From assembly GCA_027077805.1 (NCBI GenBank), contig JALWTS010000035.1, positions 1 to 64,000 of the forward strand: a DNA stretch of 64,000 bases. The letters are read 5' to 3'. Below are positions 19,602 through 28,583 of this stretch, piece by piece. The DNA is from Gammaproteobacteria bacterium (GTDB taxonomy: Bacteria > Pseudomonadota > Gammaproteobacteria > JABHGC01). Position 1 is the first letter of the stretch; every line of letters starts with the position of its first letter. A program made the translations under genes and the position numbers. The notes below the pieces were generated by a model. That model searched no databases. It had not been told where the DNA came from and was given only the letters and a program-made list of their open reading frames with translations.

Positions 19602-21668
19602 ATGAACACAGCGTCCACCAATATTTATGCCTTTGAATTATCCAACTGGAGTTTAAAAACAGCCAGTCAATGGATTAAGGCCACCATTCGAGTGCATAAC
19701 CTTGACTATTTACAGCCCGATATGACGGCTATTTTTGTAGTGAATTATTTTACCCGATTTGAAAGTCTGTTATTACCCTATATCTTACAAAAACATACCC
19801 AACGCCCGATTACGGCCTTGGTAACCGATGAGTTATTTCAAGGTCAAATTGGTCGCTTTTTACATTCCAAAGGCACAGTTGTAACTCACGCACCTGATTA
19901 TGATAAACAAATTATTCATTCCTTATTGCTTGGTCAAAGGCATTGGTTGATTTTTCCACAAGGACACTTATTACGATCAAATCACCAAGCCTCCCATAAA
20001 CTACAAAAAACCAATGGTGCTGCTCTGTTAGGATTGCGTACCGAATATTATCGTTATCAACTAGACCTACGCAACCAAACGAATAAAGATTCGTTACAGC
20101 GTTTATTAAAACAATTTCATTTAGAAAAAATCAGTGGCATTCACAATCAACAAACGGTTATTATCCCTGTTAATATTAGCTATTATCCGATTCGCCCACA
20201 ACAAGAACTCGTTTTACAAGTATCACGGCATCTTTTAAAAAACAAAACCAGTATTGAACTAGAAAATTCGATTATTTCTAAAGATTCTGATATTGATATT
20301 CGCTTTGCCCCACCGATTGAGATTCAATCCTTAGCAAAACAAGCAAAAGCTAACAAACGCTTTCCATTTCATACCGCGATTAAAACCATTGTTCACCAAT
20401 ATAGCAATGATTTAAAAAATGCCATTACTATAAATTATGATCATTTATTAGCGTGTTTCATTTGGCAACAAAACCAACCCTTTACCCAAGAGCAGTACAC
20501 TCAACAATTATTTTATGGTATTTTAAGTTTACAACAACAGGCTTATCATCTGCATAGCAAATTAGACTATTATCATGAATTATTTGCAGATGAAGGCAAT
20601 ACCATTGTGGCTGATTTTCTGAACCGTTGTTTACAAGAAGGCGTGATTTCGCAATATCAACATTATTATCGCAATAAAACCAATGATGCCATTGAATCTA
20701 TTTGGTGGCGGAATTTATGTCAAAAAATCGAACAAGAAATTCAAGCCATTCCAGACATATGGCAACAAATTCAAAACATTATTAATTATACGCCAAGCCA
20801 ACGACAGCAAAAGCTACAAACCGCCTTACTACAACAAGATCAATACTGGTTTCAACAAGATTATCAACACTTTGCCCGTGAAGACAGTAAAGACACCAGT
20901 GTTGGGCAACCCTTTTTACTGCGCGCTAAAACGCATACAATTCGAGCTGGCATCATCTTAGTACATGGCTATATGGCAGCCCCATTAGAGATGAGAGCCA
21001 TGGCAGAATTCTTATGCCAAAAAGGGTTTATTATTTACGCAGTGCGATTAAAAGGTCATGGGACCTCCCCTGAAGACTTAGCCCAAAGTCATTGGAAAGA
21101 CTGGTATCACAGTGTTAATCAAGGTTATGCCATTCTCAAAACCTTAACTGACAAAATTATTGTGGGTGGCTTTTCAACAGGTGGTGTTATGGCATTACTA
21201 GCCGCAGCGAATAAAGCAGATAAAATTAAAGCGGTGACTGTTATCAATACCCCTGTACATTTTCGCAATTATATTGCCCATCATGTCCCTACATTAATTA
21301 CCCTGAATACCTTATTGGAAACCGTCAAATCCAGCCATAAAGGCCAATGGGAATATGTGGATAATGAGCCTGAAAACCCGCATATCAATTACTTTCAAAA
21401 TCCTATTTACGGTATGAAACAACTCAGTGATGCCATAGACATTATGAAAACTAAATTACCATTGATTAAACAACCGACATTGGTATTACAATCCTCAGGC
21501 GATCCCATCGTCGCCCAAAGCAGTGCTGATTTTATTTTTGAACATATTAGTTCTGACATTAAAGAACTCACCCTTTTATCCACTGAGCGTCATGGTATTG
21601 TCAATCATCAAGGTTGTGAGCGAGTATTTGATAGTATTGAAAGGTTTTTATATTGGCAAGGATTTTAG
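19602..21668 (+). CDS. Fusion of PlsC-like acyltransferase and alpha/beta hydrolase
   Basis: Two enzyme-like halves are visible in 688 residues. The N-terminal half resembles lysophosphatidic acid acyltransferases, with NYFTRFESLLLPY (about 48-60), GQIGRFLHSKGT, and an FPQG block (about 118-121). The catalytic HxxxxD appears as Tyr49-x4-Glu54, so activity is doubtful or altered. The C-terminal half, from about residue 440, is a serine hydrolase with LVHGYMAAPLEMR, nucleophile Ser525 in GGFSTGGV, and a late SGDP Asp and RHGIV His. The start is the ATG at 19602, ten bases after cysZ. It may act on membrane lipids, perhaps remodelling acyl chains, but this is inference. Confidence 0.82.
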   Translation: MNTASTNIYAFELSNWSLKTASQWIKATIRVHNLDYLQPDMTAIFVVNYFTRFESLLLPYILQKHTQRPITALVTDELFQGQIGRFLHSKGTVVTHAPDYDKQIIHSLLLGQRHWLIFPQGHLLRSNHQASHKLQKTNGAALLGLRTEYYRYQLDLRNQTNKDSLQRLLKQFHLEKISGIHNQQTVIIPVNISYYPIRPQQELVLQVSRHLLKNKTSIELENSIISKDSDIDIRFAPPIEIQSLAKQAKANKRFPFHTAIKTIVHQYSNDLKNAITINYDHLLACFIWQQNQPFTQEQYTQQLFYGILSLQQQAYHLHSKLDYYHELFADEGNTIVADFLNRCLQEGVISQYQHYYRNKTNDAIESIWWRNLCQKIEQEIQAIPDIWQQIQNIINYTPSQRQQKLQTALLQQDQYWFQQDYQHFAREDSKDTSVGQPFLLRAKTHTIRAGIILVHGYMAAPLEMRAMAEFLCQKGFIIYAVRLKGHGTSPEDLAQSHWKDWYHSVNQGYAILKTLTDKIIVGGFSTGGVMALLAAANKADKIKAVTVINTPVHFRNYIAHHVPTLITLNTLLETVKSSHKGQWEYVDNEPENPHINYFQNPIYGMKQLSDAIDIMKTKLPLIKQPTLVLQSSGDPIVAQSSADFIFEHISSDIKELTLLSTERHGIVNHQGCERVFDSIERFLYWQGF

Positions 21669-21749
21669 AAAATCAAATCACCACTATACAACAATGGATA
21701 AATAATAGATAATAACAAGCTGGCTTAAACAAGGGAAAGTAGGTAGATT

Positions 21750-22136
21750 ATGAAAAAAATATTATTCGTTTGTGTAGAAAACTCATGCCGAAGTCAGATG
21801 GCAGAAGCGTTTGCAAAAATACATGGGAAAGAGGTAATAGAATCTTATAGTGCCGGCTCACGAGCATCGGGTCACATTAATGAGAAAGCAATACGATCAA
21901 TGCAAGAAATCGGCTATGATTTAAACAAACATAGCTCAAAATCACTTAATGCGATTCCTGATATTGAGTATGATTTTGCGATTACAATGGGGTGTGGTGA
22001 TGAATGCCCTTACGTTAAAGCAAAACAAAGACAAAATTGGGCGATACCAGACCCTAAAAACATGAATGACCAAGAATTTAATCAAGTTAGAGATATCATT
22101 AAACAAAACGTCCTATCGCTGATTAAGCGTATTTAA
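21750..22136 (+). CDS. Arsenate reductase of the low-molecular-weight phosphatase family
   Basis: The 128-residue protein has the LMW-PTPase P-loop C8-x5-R14 (VCVENSCRSQMAEA) and the general acid Asp101 in IPDPKN. Cys82 and Cys86 in MGCGDECPY lie where thioredoxin-coupled ArsC has its redox cysteines (82 and 89 in the staphylococcal enzyme). Arsenate reduction is therefore the leading call. The four-residue spacing differs, and a protein-phosphatase role remains possible. The gene stands alone, convergent with the next gene, with only three bases between stop codons. No arsenite pump or arsR is nearby. Confidence 0.78.
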   Translation: MKKILFVCVENSCRSQMAEAFAKIHGKEVIESYSAGSRASGHINEKAIRSMQEIGYDLNKHSSKSLNAIPDIEYDFAITMGCGDECPYVKAKQRQNWAIPDPKNMNDQEFNQVRDIIKQNVLSLIKRI

Positions 22137-22139
22137 AAC

Positions 22140-23501
22140 CTATTGCCAAGGCAAGCTCACATGACTCACAATATAGCGATATTTACCCGATGCTTCCACA
22201 GGAATGTTTGTAGTCATAACAATATCAATACTTACCTCCTCGCCCAAACGCTGTTTTAAACCAGCGACTACTTCCTCTTTTTGTCCTTCTTGCCAAAATT
22301 GATCGGCAATAATTTTAACTTCAAATTGAGTATGACTATGTTGAATCAATTTAAATTTCGCAATATTAGGGGTTTCTCGTAGTATGTAAATTACGGCTAA
22401 AGCATGCATAACGGTCCCATCTTTAAGTACAATAAAATCAGTGGTTCGCCCTTGTACTTGTTGAATCACATGCAAGCCCTTGCCATCGGAAGCCAAAGCA
22501 TTACTTGCGACCATGACATCGCCTGTACGATAACGAATAAAAGGCTGGGCTTCAGAGCATAAGCCTGTCATGACAGCTTCACCTACGTCACCATTGGCAA
22601 CCGCTTGATCATTTTTATCCAAAATTTCGACAATAACGGTTTCACTGCTAACTAACATTTCGCCTGAAGGGGCTTGATGGGCAATTAAGCCCACATCACG
22701 GCAACCATATTCATTGGCCACAGGCACTTGAAACACTTGCTCTAATAAACTTCGCTGTTCTGGATATAAAGGTTCACCTGTGGTGCATACGACTTTTAAT
22801 TCGGGTAAAGTCATGGGGATATTTTCCGCTTTGGCATAACTTGCCAATAACGACACACTGCTGGCATAACCATAAATACATTTGGGTTGGAATTTTTGCA
22901 TAATTTTTAAATAGCTTTGCATTTGATTTGCGGACATTTGAAACGCATTTAATACCAATTGATTAAATAATTTATCCCGGATGGTTTTGATTTTACCTGT
23001 AGCATTTAATTCAACAGGTGCGCCCCATAAATATAATTCTTTATCACCAACATCAACATCCCACCAACGTCTCGCACGCATTCGATTAGCAGCATCCGCT
23101 GCTTGGCGACTGCGTCCAAAATAAAAAATCAGCGGTTGCCCAGAAGAACCACCCGTATTATATAAATGCGCACCGCCTGGCACTTGTTTCCATACCATTT
23201 GTTCTCGATATTGATTCATTACTGCTTTATCAATAATGGGTAAACGTTTTAAATCATCCCACGCAAAAGCAGATTTTTTTAAATCCAACCCTGCTTGTTG
23301 GATTTTTTCACCATACCAATCGGAATTTTGGTGAGCAGATTGTAATAATTGGCGTAACCGCTCTAATTGAATGGCTTCAATTTGTTCTCGGGTTTTATAT
23401 TGCGTTTGTTCTAATTCACGCCAGTATTTAAAAGTTGGTCGTAACATTAATAATTCATGGGCGGGATAAAGCAAATTTTTGACAAGACCAGGAGCAAGCA
23501 T
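22140..23501 (-). CDS. Phenylacetate-CoA ligase-like (CapK/PaaK family) adenylating enzyme
   Basis: This is a 453-residue AMP-forming enzyme of the CapK/PaaK group. The phosphate-binding loop is YNTGGSSGQPLIF (about 114-126), followed by NEYGCRDVGLIA in the adenylate-binding position. The hinge region is FIRYRTGDVMVA, with the C-terminal motif GRTTDFIVLKDG. Members activate aromatic or other carboxylic acids, and many lie in capsule and exopolysaccharide loci. Here the neighbours give no substrate clue, although the XrtA locus lies 10 kb away. The true product is not determinable from sequence. Confidence 0.85.
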   Translation of the reverse strand: MLAPGLVKNLLYPAHELLMLRPTFKYWRELEQTQYKTREQIEAIQLERLRQLLQSAHQNSDWYGEKIQQAGLDLKKSAFAWDDLKRLPIIDKAVMNQYREQMVWKQVPGGAHLYNTGGSSGQPLIFYFGRSRQAADAANRMRARRWWDVDVGDKELYLWGAPVELNATGKIKTIRDKLFNQLVLNAFQMSANQMQSYLKIMQKFQPKCIYGYASSVSLLASYAKAENIPMTLPELKVVCTTGEPLYPEQRSLLEQVFQVPVANEYGCRDVGLIAHQAPSGEMLVSSETVIVEILDKNDQAVANGDVGEAVMTGLCSEAQPFIRYRTGDVMVASNALASDGKGLHVIQQVQGRTTDFIVLKDGTVMHALAVIYILRETPNIAKFKLIQHSHTQFEVKIIADQFWQEGQKEEVVAGLKQRLGEEVSIDIVMTTNIPVEASGKYRYIVSHVSLPWQ

Positions 23502-23582
23502 AATATTTATTTAGGACAGTGAATTGAAAAGGCCTCGCTATTGTAGCGGATAATAATTTAATTTGGAATGCTTAATCAGCCG

Positions 23583-24443
23583 TTACATCATAGGATCAAC
23601 CAATTCAACTTCATCCATGCCAATGTAGGATTCAATGGCTATCATCACTTTAGCAAAAAAAGGTTGCAGTTCTGCTGAGTCTAATAAAGACTGTTCAATG
23701 CCTTCTGTCCAACCATAAATCGAATATTTTAAATAATCGATGGTGCGAATATAAAAATGAATATCATGGATGATTTTTTCATACTCACTAAAGGTAGGCA
23801 CTACCCCTAATTTTTCAAATAATAAGGCTAAAGTCTCCATAACACCCCAAGCCTCACTGGATAACGCAAAATCCTCAGGTTTGTAATCCACACGTTTGCC
23901 TGAACTTGCGTTGACCCAGACTCGAAAACTCATTTTTTGTAAAGAATGATACAAAGCGCCTTCGGCAATTAGAAATAATAATAAACGCTCGGGATTTGCG
24001 ACAAAATTAGTCCCATTACATAACCACTGGCTTGATTTAAGAAATTCATACAAACGAATATGATCACGAAAATCTGCGACTTGTAATTGATCAATAATCA
24101 AAATAGTATCGTCCCCCTCGCTAAAAGCACAAGCCTCACTCACCACTCGATCAAAGACATCCACTTCTTTTTCGGCTAAACCATTTTCATCTTTACTCGG
24201 TAATAACGTTGCTTTCGCAAATGGATCACTGACTTGGGTAAAATCATAATATAATACATGGGGAAATTCTAAAGCATTCGCTAAAGCATTCGCAAAAGCG
24301 GTTTTACGTCTATCCGATTCCCCTTGCACATTAAAACAACGAATCGTGTCCGTAGGACGAGATAATAAACAACGCACATGATATTCATAATCATCATTGG
24401 ATTCAAAACCATATTCTGCCATCTTTTTTTGTAATGCAGACAT
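23583..24443 (-). CDS. Uncharacterised protein with a degenerate P-loop ATPase look
   Basis: I do not recognise this 286-residue protein. Near residue 40 the segment FNVQGESDRRKTAFANALA has the shape of a Walker A strand-loop-helix but lacks the full GxxxxGK[ST] motif. A hydrophobic strand ending in Asp (TILIIDQLQ, about 124-132) resembles Walker B. A region rich in aromatic and acidic residues follows, with an acidic C-terminus. It is divergently transcribed from the recJ-like gene with about 60 bases between starts, so a joint role in DNA metabolism is conceivable but unproven. There is no signal peptide or membrane segment. Confidence 0.7.
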   Translation of the reverse strand: MSALQKKMAEYGFESNDDYEYHVRCLLSRPTDTIRCFNVQGESDRRKTAFANALANALEFPHVLYYDFTQVSDPFAKATLLPSKDENGLAEKEVDVFDRVVSEACAFSEGDDTILIIDQLQVADFRDHIRLYEFLKSSQWLCNGTNFVANPERLLLFLIAEGALYHSLQKMSFRVWVNASSGKRVDYKPEDFALSSEAWGVMETLALLFEKLGVVPTFSEYEKIIHDIHFYIRTIDYLKYSIYGWTEGIEQSLLDSAELQPFFAKVMIAIESYIGMDEVELVDPMM

Positions 24444-24505
24444 TTTATTCCTTATCGTATTTTAACGTGTTATGATCAGCTTAACTATTGTTTGAATTAT
24501 AGAAT

Positions 24506-26314
24506 ATGAGCCAAGAAATTACTATGCAAGCCAGACCTCGTTGTGAAACAAGCTATCAATTTGCTCAAGAGGTCGGTTTATCACCATTACTTGCCCACAT
24601 TGTGGCTTGCCGTTTGTTTAAGTTTGAAGGGGATATTCAAGCCATTGTTAAGCCACATTTAAAACATATCAGTCGTCCTGAGCAATTAAAGGATGCCGAT
24701 AAGGCTTGTGAACGTATTACACAAGCGATTGTTGAAAAACAGCACATTGCGTTATTAACAGACTATGATGTGGATGGCATTACCTCACATGTGATTTTAT
24801 ATCGTAGTTTTATTGACTATTTTCATCACCCCAAAACCAAATTATTTAGCTTTATTGGCCATAGAATGAATGATGGCTATGGGGTAAGTGAAAAATTAAC
24901 CGATAGAATTTTAGAACATCTGCCATTGCCACAATTGATTATTACTGCTGATTGTGGCTCCTCCGACCAAGCAAGAATCCAACGTTTACAACAAGCAGGC
25001 ATTGATGTTATTGTTACCGATCACCACGCCATTCCGATGGAAGGTATCCCTAAATCGGCTTATGCCGTAATTAACCCGACTCGTCCTGATTGTGATTATC
25101 CTGATGCAACGATTGCAGGTTGTATGGTTTCTTGGTTGTTAATGACTTATGTTCGTAATCAATTAATTCAAAACCAATATTTAAAAGCAGATACGCCTAA
25201 ACTAGGTGGATTATTAAGTTATGTTAGCTTAGGCACAGTCGCAGATTGTGTAAGCTTAGCTTCCAGTGCCACTAATCGTGCCGTAGTAAAAGCAGGTTTG
25301 CAATTAATTAATCGTTTTGATCGTCCTTATTGGCGAGCCATGCAAAAATTAATTAATTATCAAGGCAAAACCTTTGATGCAGAAACCTTGGCCTTTCAAC
25401 TCGGCCCTAGAATTAATGCCCGATCACGAATGTCCGATCCTTATGCGGCATTGCATTATTTATTGGCGAAAACGGATAAAGAAGCGATGGATTATTTGTT
25501 GGTGTTAGATCAAGATAATCAAGACAGAAAATATACTGAAAAGAAAATGGTGATTTCAGCGAAAAAACAAGCGGTGGAATTAGTCAAAGCGGGTTATTCT
25601 TCCTTAGTGATTTATTTAGAAGATGGCCATGCCGGCGTACAAGGCATTGTTGCCTCACGTTTAATTCAACGCTTTGGTCGTCCTAGTATTGTGTTTTGCC
25701 AAAGCACTAATGAAGCACATATCACTGGCTCTGCTCGTAGTATTCCACAACTGCATATGCGTGATTTATTACAACAAGTCGCCGATCAATACCCTGAAAT
25801 TTTCATTAAATTTGGTGGACATCGTGGTGCCGCAGGATTAAGCATTTTACATTCAGGTTTCGCATTATTTAAACAATGTTTTGAAGAAAAAGTGCAACAA
25901 GCCCTTGACAAGCAAACATTATATCCCATTATTTGGACAGATGGTGAATTAAGCGAAGATTTACTTAACCTTGCGACGGTTTATGAATTAGACCAACTAC
26001 AACCCTATGGTCGAGAATTTGAAGCACCAATTTTTGAAGGCAAATTTTATGTAGAATCAGTTAAAGTCACGAATAATCCCGCCTTACATTTGCGTTTAAC
26101 TTTACAAGGCAAACAACAAAATTATCAAGCAATTTGGTTTCGAGCTTTAGAAAAAGAAGGTCAAGCGTGGCCAGTGCAAACGGGTCAAGTCATACAATGT
26201 GCTTATAGTTTAAGCTGTAATGATTTTCGTGGTAACAGAAGTTTACAATTGCGTATTCAACATGCGTATCCAGTGCCTAAAACCGCAGAAAATACTCCGT
26301 CCGCACAATCATGA
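24506..26314 (+). CDS. recJ: RecJ-type single-stranded-DNA exonuclease (DHH/DHHA1)
   Basis: The 602-residue protein has the RecJ order of motifs. These are TDYDVDGITSHV (metal motif I, about 92-103), ITADCGSSD (II), VTDHHAIP (III, the DHH triad) and GTVADCVSL (IV). They are followed by the DHHA1 motif FGGHRGAAGLSI and a C-terminal OB-like end with FRGNRSLQLRI. RecJ degrades ssDNA 5' to 3' in recombination and mismatch repair. Motif II reads DCGSSD rather than the E. coli DNGISS. It may therefore be the main RecJ of a divergent lineage or a second paralogue. A small reading frame overlaps its stop codon. Confidence 0.88.
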   Translation: MSQEITMQARPRCETSYQFAQEVGLSPLLAHIVACRLFKFEGDIQAIVKPHLKHISRPEQLKDADKACERITQAIVEKQHIALLTDYDVDGITSHVILYRSFIDYFHHPKTKLFSFIGHRMNDGYGVSEKLTDRILEHLPLPQLIITADCGSSDQARIQRLQQAGIDVIVTDHHAIPMEGIPKSAYAVINPTRPDCDYPDATIAGCMVSWLLMTYVRNQLIQNQYLKADTPKLGGLLSYVSLGTVADCVSLASSATNRAVVKAGLQLINRFDRPYWRAMQKLINYQGKTFDAETLAFQLGPRINARSRMSDPYAALHYLLAKTDKEAMDYLLVLDQDNQDRKYTEKKMVISAKKQAVELVKAGYSSLVIYLEDGHAGVQGIVASRLIQRFGRPSIVFCQSTNEAHITGSARSIPQLHMRDLLQQVADQYPEIFIKFGGHRGAAGLSILHSGFALFKQCFEEKVQQALDKQTLYPIIWTDGELSEDLLNLATVYELDQLQPYGREFEAPIFEGKFYVESVKVTNNPALHLRLTLQGKQQNYQAIWFRALEKEGQAWPVQTGQVIQCAYSLSCNDFRGNRSLQLRIQHAYPVPKTAENTPSAQS

Positions 26315-26409
26315 CAAGCATTTTATCCCCAGAAAATAAGTATTTGCTTAGGCAAGCAAAAGGAATAATTGCCAGCATTTTCGGTCATCACAACTGGACT
26401 AAAAAATAA
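26311..26409 (+). CDS. Possible 32-residue small protein overlapping the recJ stop
   Basis: An ATG at 26311 overlaps the recJ TGA (ATGA) and opens 32 codons to TAA at 26407-26409. The peptide begins MTSILSPENKYLLRQAKGI and ends HHNWTKK. It is mildly basic with a short amphipathic look. Translational coupling is the only positive evidence. The 115-base gap between recJ and the convergent RpfE-like gene otherwise contains only a small TTTGCTT/AAGCAAA inverted repeat (26343-26360). It could be chance. Confidence 0.25.
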   Translation: MTSILSPENKYLLRQAKGIIASIFGHHNWTKK

Positions 26410-26429
26410 TAAAACATAAATTAAATTTT

Positions 26430-27428
26430 TTAGATGACAGCTTTTCGCCACCAACGCCACAAATGCCAAGCATTTAGTTCAAACCAATCACCATGCCCTG
26501 TTATCAATACGAGTTGTTGCAATTTTCCTTGTTTTAATGCTTGTTGTAGTGGTTGCAACCACTGTTGTTGATAGTTACAACAATATTGCTGCCATAAGGT
26601 ATTATCACCTTGCAATAAGGCAAAATATAAATTATCTAATAACAAAATATTATCCGCATTAGATTGTGATGAGGATGATTCTAAAGATTCTAACCATTGA
26701 TAACCATCTTTAGGCAAGACTTGTATGGGTTGTTTCAAATGTTGCGCTAAACCTTGTAACCAACCTTGCCCCCAAAAATTCGCATTAATAGGATGAGAAG
26801 AGGATTGCCCTTGCACTTGTCCTTCCCCCCAAAACCAAATGCCATTAATCATGGCCATTCCCTGCTGTTCCCTGCGTTGATTCACCGAATGTTGATATAA
26901 AATCATCTGAATTTCATTGTCAATGACTCGCCATCGCTTGGCATCGGCTCCTTGTAATAAATAGTCATGTATGGGTTTACCTGCCACTTTTTCTATGGCA
27001 TAGCTTTGAATTTGAGGTAATGTTGGTAATTGTAAATACCAGCGTTCAGGTGTGACCATGACAAACGTCCAACCCTCTGCCTGATAATAGTAGTTCAACT
27101 CCAGTACCAGTTGTTTTGCTTCCTCAGTTTGAATGTTTAAACCATGTCCTGAAAAACAAAATAATTGGGTTTTATCGGGATATAATAAGATTGGATCCGC
27201 GCGCAACCAAACCCCTTGCTCAACGTCTAAACCATCTGCTAAAGCCGTTAAATAAGCATAAGAAATTGGATTTAGTTTAAGATAGTGCAATAGGCTTGAA
27301 ACAATCGTTTGATTTGGCAAACGAAAACGATTCGCTCGTGCCAGCAATTGTTGCGTTAACCCGAACCCTGCCATATTAAATACCGCAGGTTGGGCTAATA
27401 AACCAGGAATCACCACAATACCACGCAT
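26430..27428 (-). CDS. RpfE-like conserved protein (COG4255 type)
   Basis: The 332-residue protein matches the conserved pattern of the family once called RpfE-type regulatory protein in Xanthomonas. The pattern includes GADAKRWRVIDNEIQMILYQH, here split as GADAKRWR and DNEIQMILYQH, then VNQRREQQGMAMINGIWFWGEG. Biochemical function is unknown; some annotations attach a phosphoglycerate-mutase label. It follows thrC by about 35 bases, and related genes sit near hom-thrC in other gammaproteobacteria as I recall. The ATG at 27428 is preferred to a TTG two codons earlier. The protein appears cytoplasmic, Gln- and Trp-rich. Confidence 0.75.
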   Translation of the reverse strand: MRGIVVIPGLLAQPAVFNMAGFGLTQQLLARANRFRLPNQTIVSSLLHYLKLNPISYAYLTALADGLDVEQGVWLRADPILLYPDKTQLFCFSGHGLNIQTEEAKQLVLELNYYYQAEGWTFVMVTPERWYLQLPTLPQIQSYAIEKVAGKPIHDYLLQGADAKRWRVIDNEIQMILYQHSVNQRREQQGMAMINGIWFWGEGQVQGQSSSHPINANFWGQGWLQGLAQHLKQPIQVLPKDGYQWLESLESSSSQSNADNILLLDNLYFALLQGDNTLWQQYCCNYQQQWLQPLQQALKQGKLQQLVLITGHGDWFELNAWHLWRWWRKAVI

Positions 27429-27463
27429 GATCAATCAGCCCAAACAACTAAGCCAAATAATAA

Positions 27464-28540
27464 TTATTTTAAATAAGCCGTCATGGCTTGTTGCACTTCT
27501 GCTAATTCTGCTTTGACAGTAATCACTTCCTGGCTTTGTTTAATCGCAATATCAGGGTCTTTTAAACCATGTCCTGTTAATGTACAAACAATTTTACTGC
27601 CCTCAGGGATTTTGCCTTGCTTAACATCTCGTAACGCTCCTGCTAAAGAGCTTGCGGAAGCAGGTTCACAAAATATGCCTTCCTGTTCGGCCAGTAGTTT
27701 TTGAGTCGCCAAAATTTCCTCGTCAGTACATTCATCAAACCACCCTTGGGATTCTTTTTGCACATTCCACGCCTTATCCCAAGACTGCGGATGACCGATG
27801 CGAATGGCAGTTGCCACTGTTTCAGGATGATCGACCATTTTGCCTCGTAAAAATGGTGCCGAACCACTGGCTTGATACCCAAGCATAATAGGACGACTAT
27901 TCACCAAACCGTGCTGATAATATTCGGTATAACCTATCCAATGAGCCGTAATATTCCCTGCATTCCCGACAGGCAAGCAATGATAATCAGGGGCGGCTTG
28001 TAATTCTTCAATAATTTCAAAGGCGGCCGTTTTTTGACCTTGCAAACGAAAAGGATTGATGGAATTGACAATAGTTACCGGTGTGGTTTCACCAATGTCT
28101 TTCACTAATTGCATACCTTTATCAAAATTGCCTTGAATTTGTAAAACAACCGCACCATGCATCATGGCTTGAGCGAGTTTACCTAAAGCAATTTTGCCTT
28201 CTGGAATCAATACAAAGGCGGTAATTCCTGCTCTTGCCGCATAAGCCGCCGCCGATGCGGAAGTATTTCCAGTTGACGCACAAATAATGGCTTTACTGCC
28301 CTCTTCTACGGCTCGAGTTACTGCCATAGTCATACCACGATCTTTAAATGATCCGGTTGGATTTAAGCCTTCATATTTGACATAAACATCAATAGCTTTG
28401 CCAAGAATTTTTGGAATATTATTTAAACGTACTAAAGGCGTATTACCTTCACCCAAACTAATAATACGAGTATCATCATGCACGGGTAAACGATCTCGAT
28501 ATTGATCAATCAGTCCCGTATAACGTCGTCGAAAAACCAT
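27464..28540 (-). CDS. thrC: Threonine synthase
   Basis: ThrC converts O-phosphohomoserine to threonine with PLP. At 358 residues it is the short class II-like form. Landmarks are SLGEGNTPLVRL, the PLP lysine in NPTGSFKDRGMT, ICASTGNTSASAAAYAAR, the phosphate-binding region PVGNAGNITAHWIGYTEY, and CEPASASSLAG. It lies directly downstream of hom with 43 bases between them and upstream of the RpfE-like gene, forming a threonine operon. Confidence 0.97.
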   Translation of the reverse strand: MVFRRRYTGLIDQYRDRLPVHDDTRIISLGEGNTPLVRLNNIPKILGKAIDVYVKYEGLNPTGSFKDRGMTMAVTRAVEEGSKAIICASTGNTSASAAAYAARAGITAFVLIPEGKIALGKLAQAMMHGAVVLQIQGNFDKGMQLVKDIGETTPVTIVNSINPFRLQGQKTAAFEIIEELQAAPDYHCLPVGNAGNITAHWIGYTEYYQHGLVNSRPIMLGYQASGSAPFLRGKMVDHPETVATAIRIGHPQSWDKAWNVQKESQGWFDECTDEEILATQKLLAEQEGIFCEPASASSLAGALRDVKQGKIPEGSKIVCTLTGHGLKDPDIAIKQSQEVITVKAELAEVQQAMTAYLK

Positions 28541-28583
28541 ATTTTATCCTTAATTACTATTATTAACTATCATTACTATCAAT

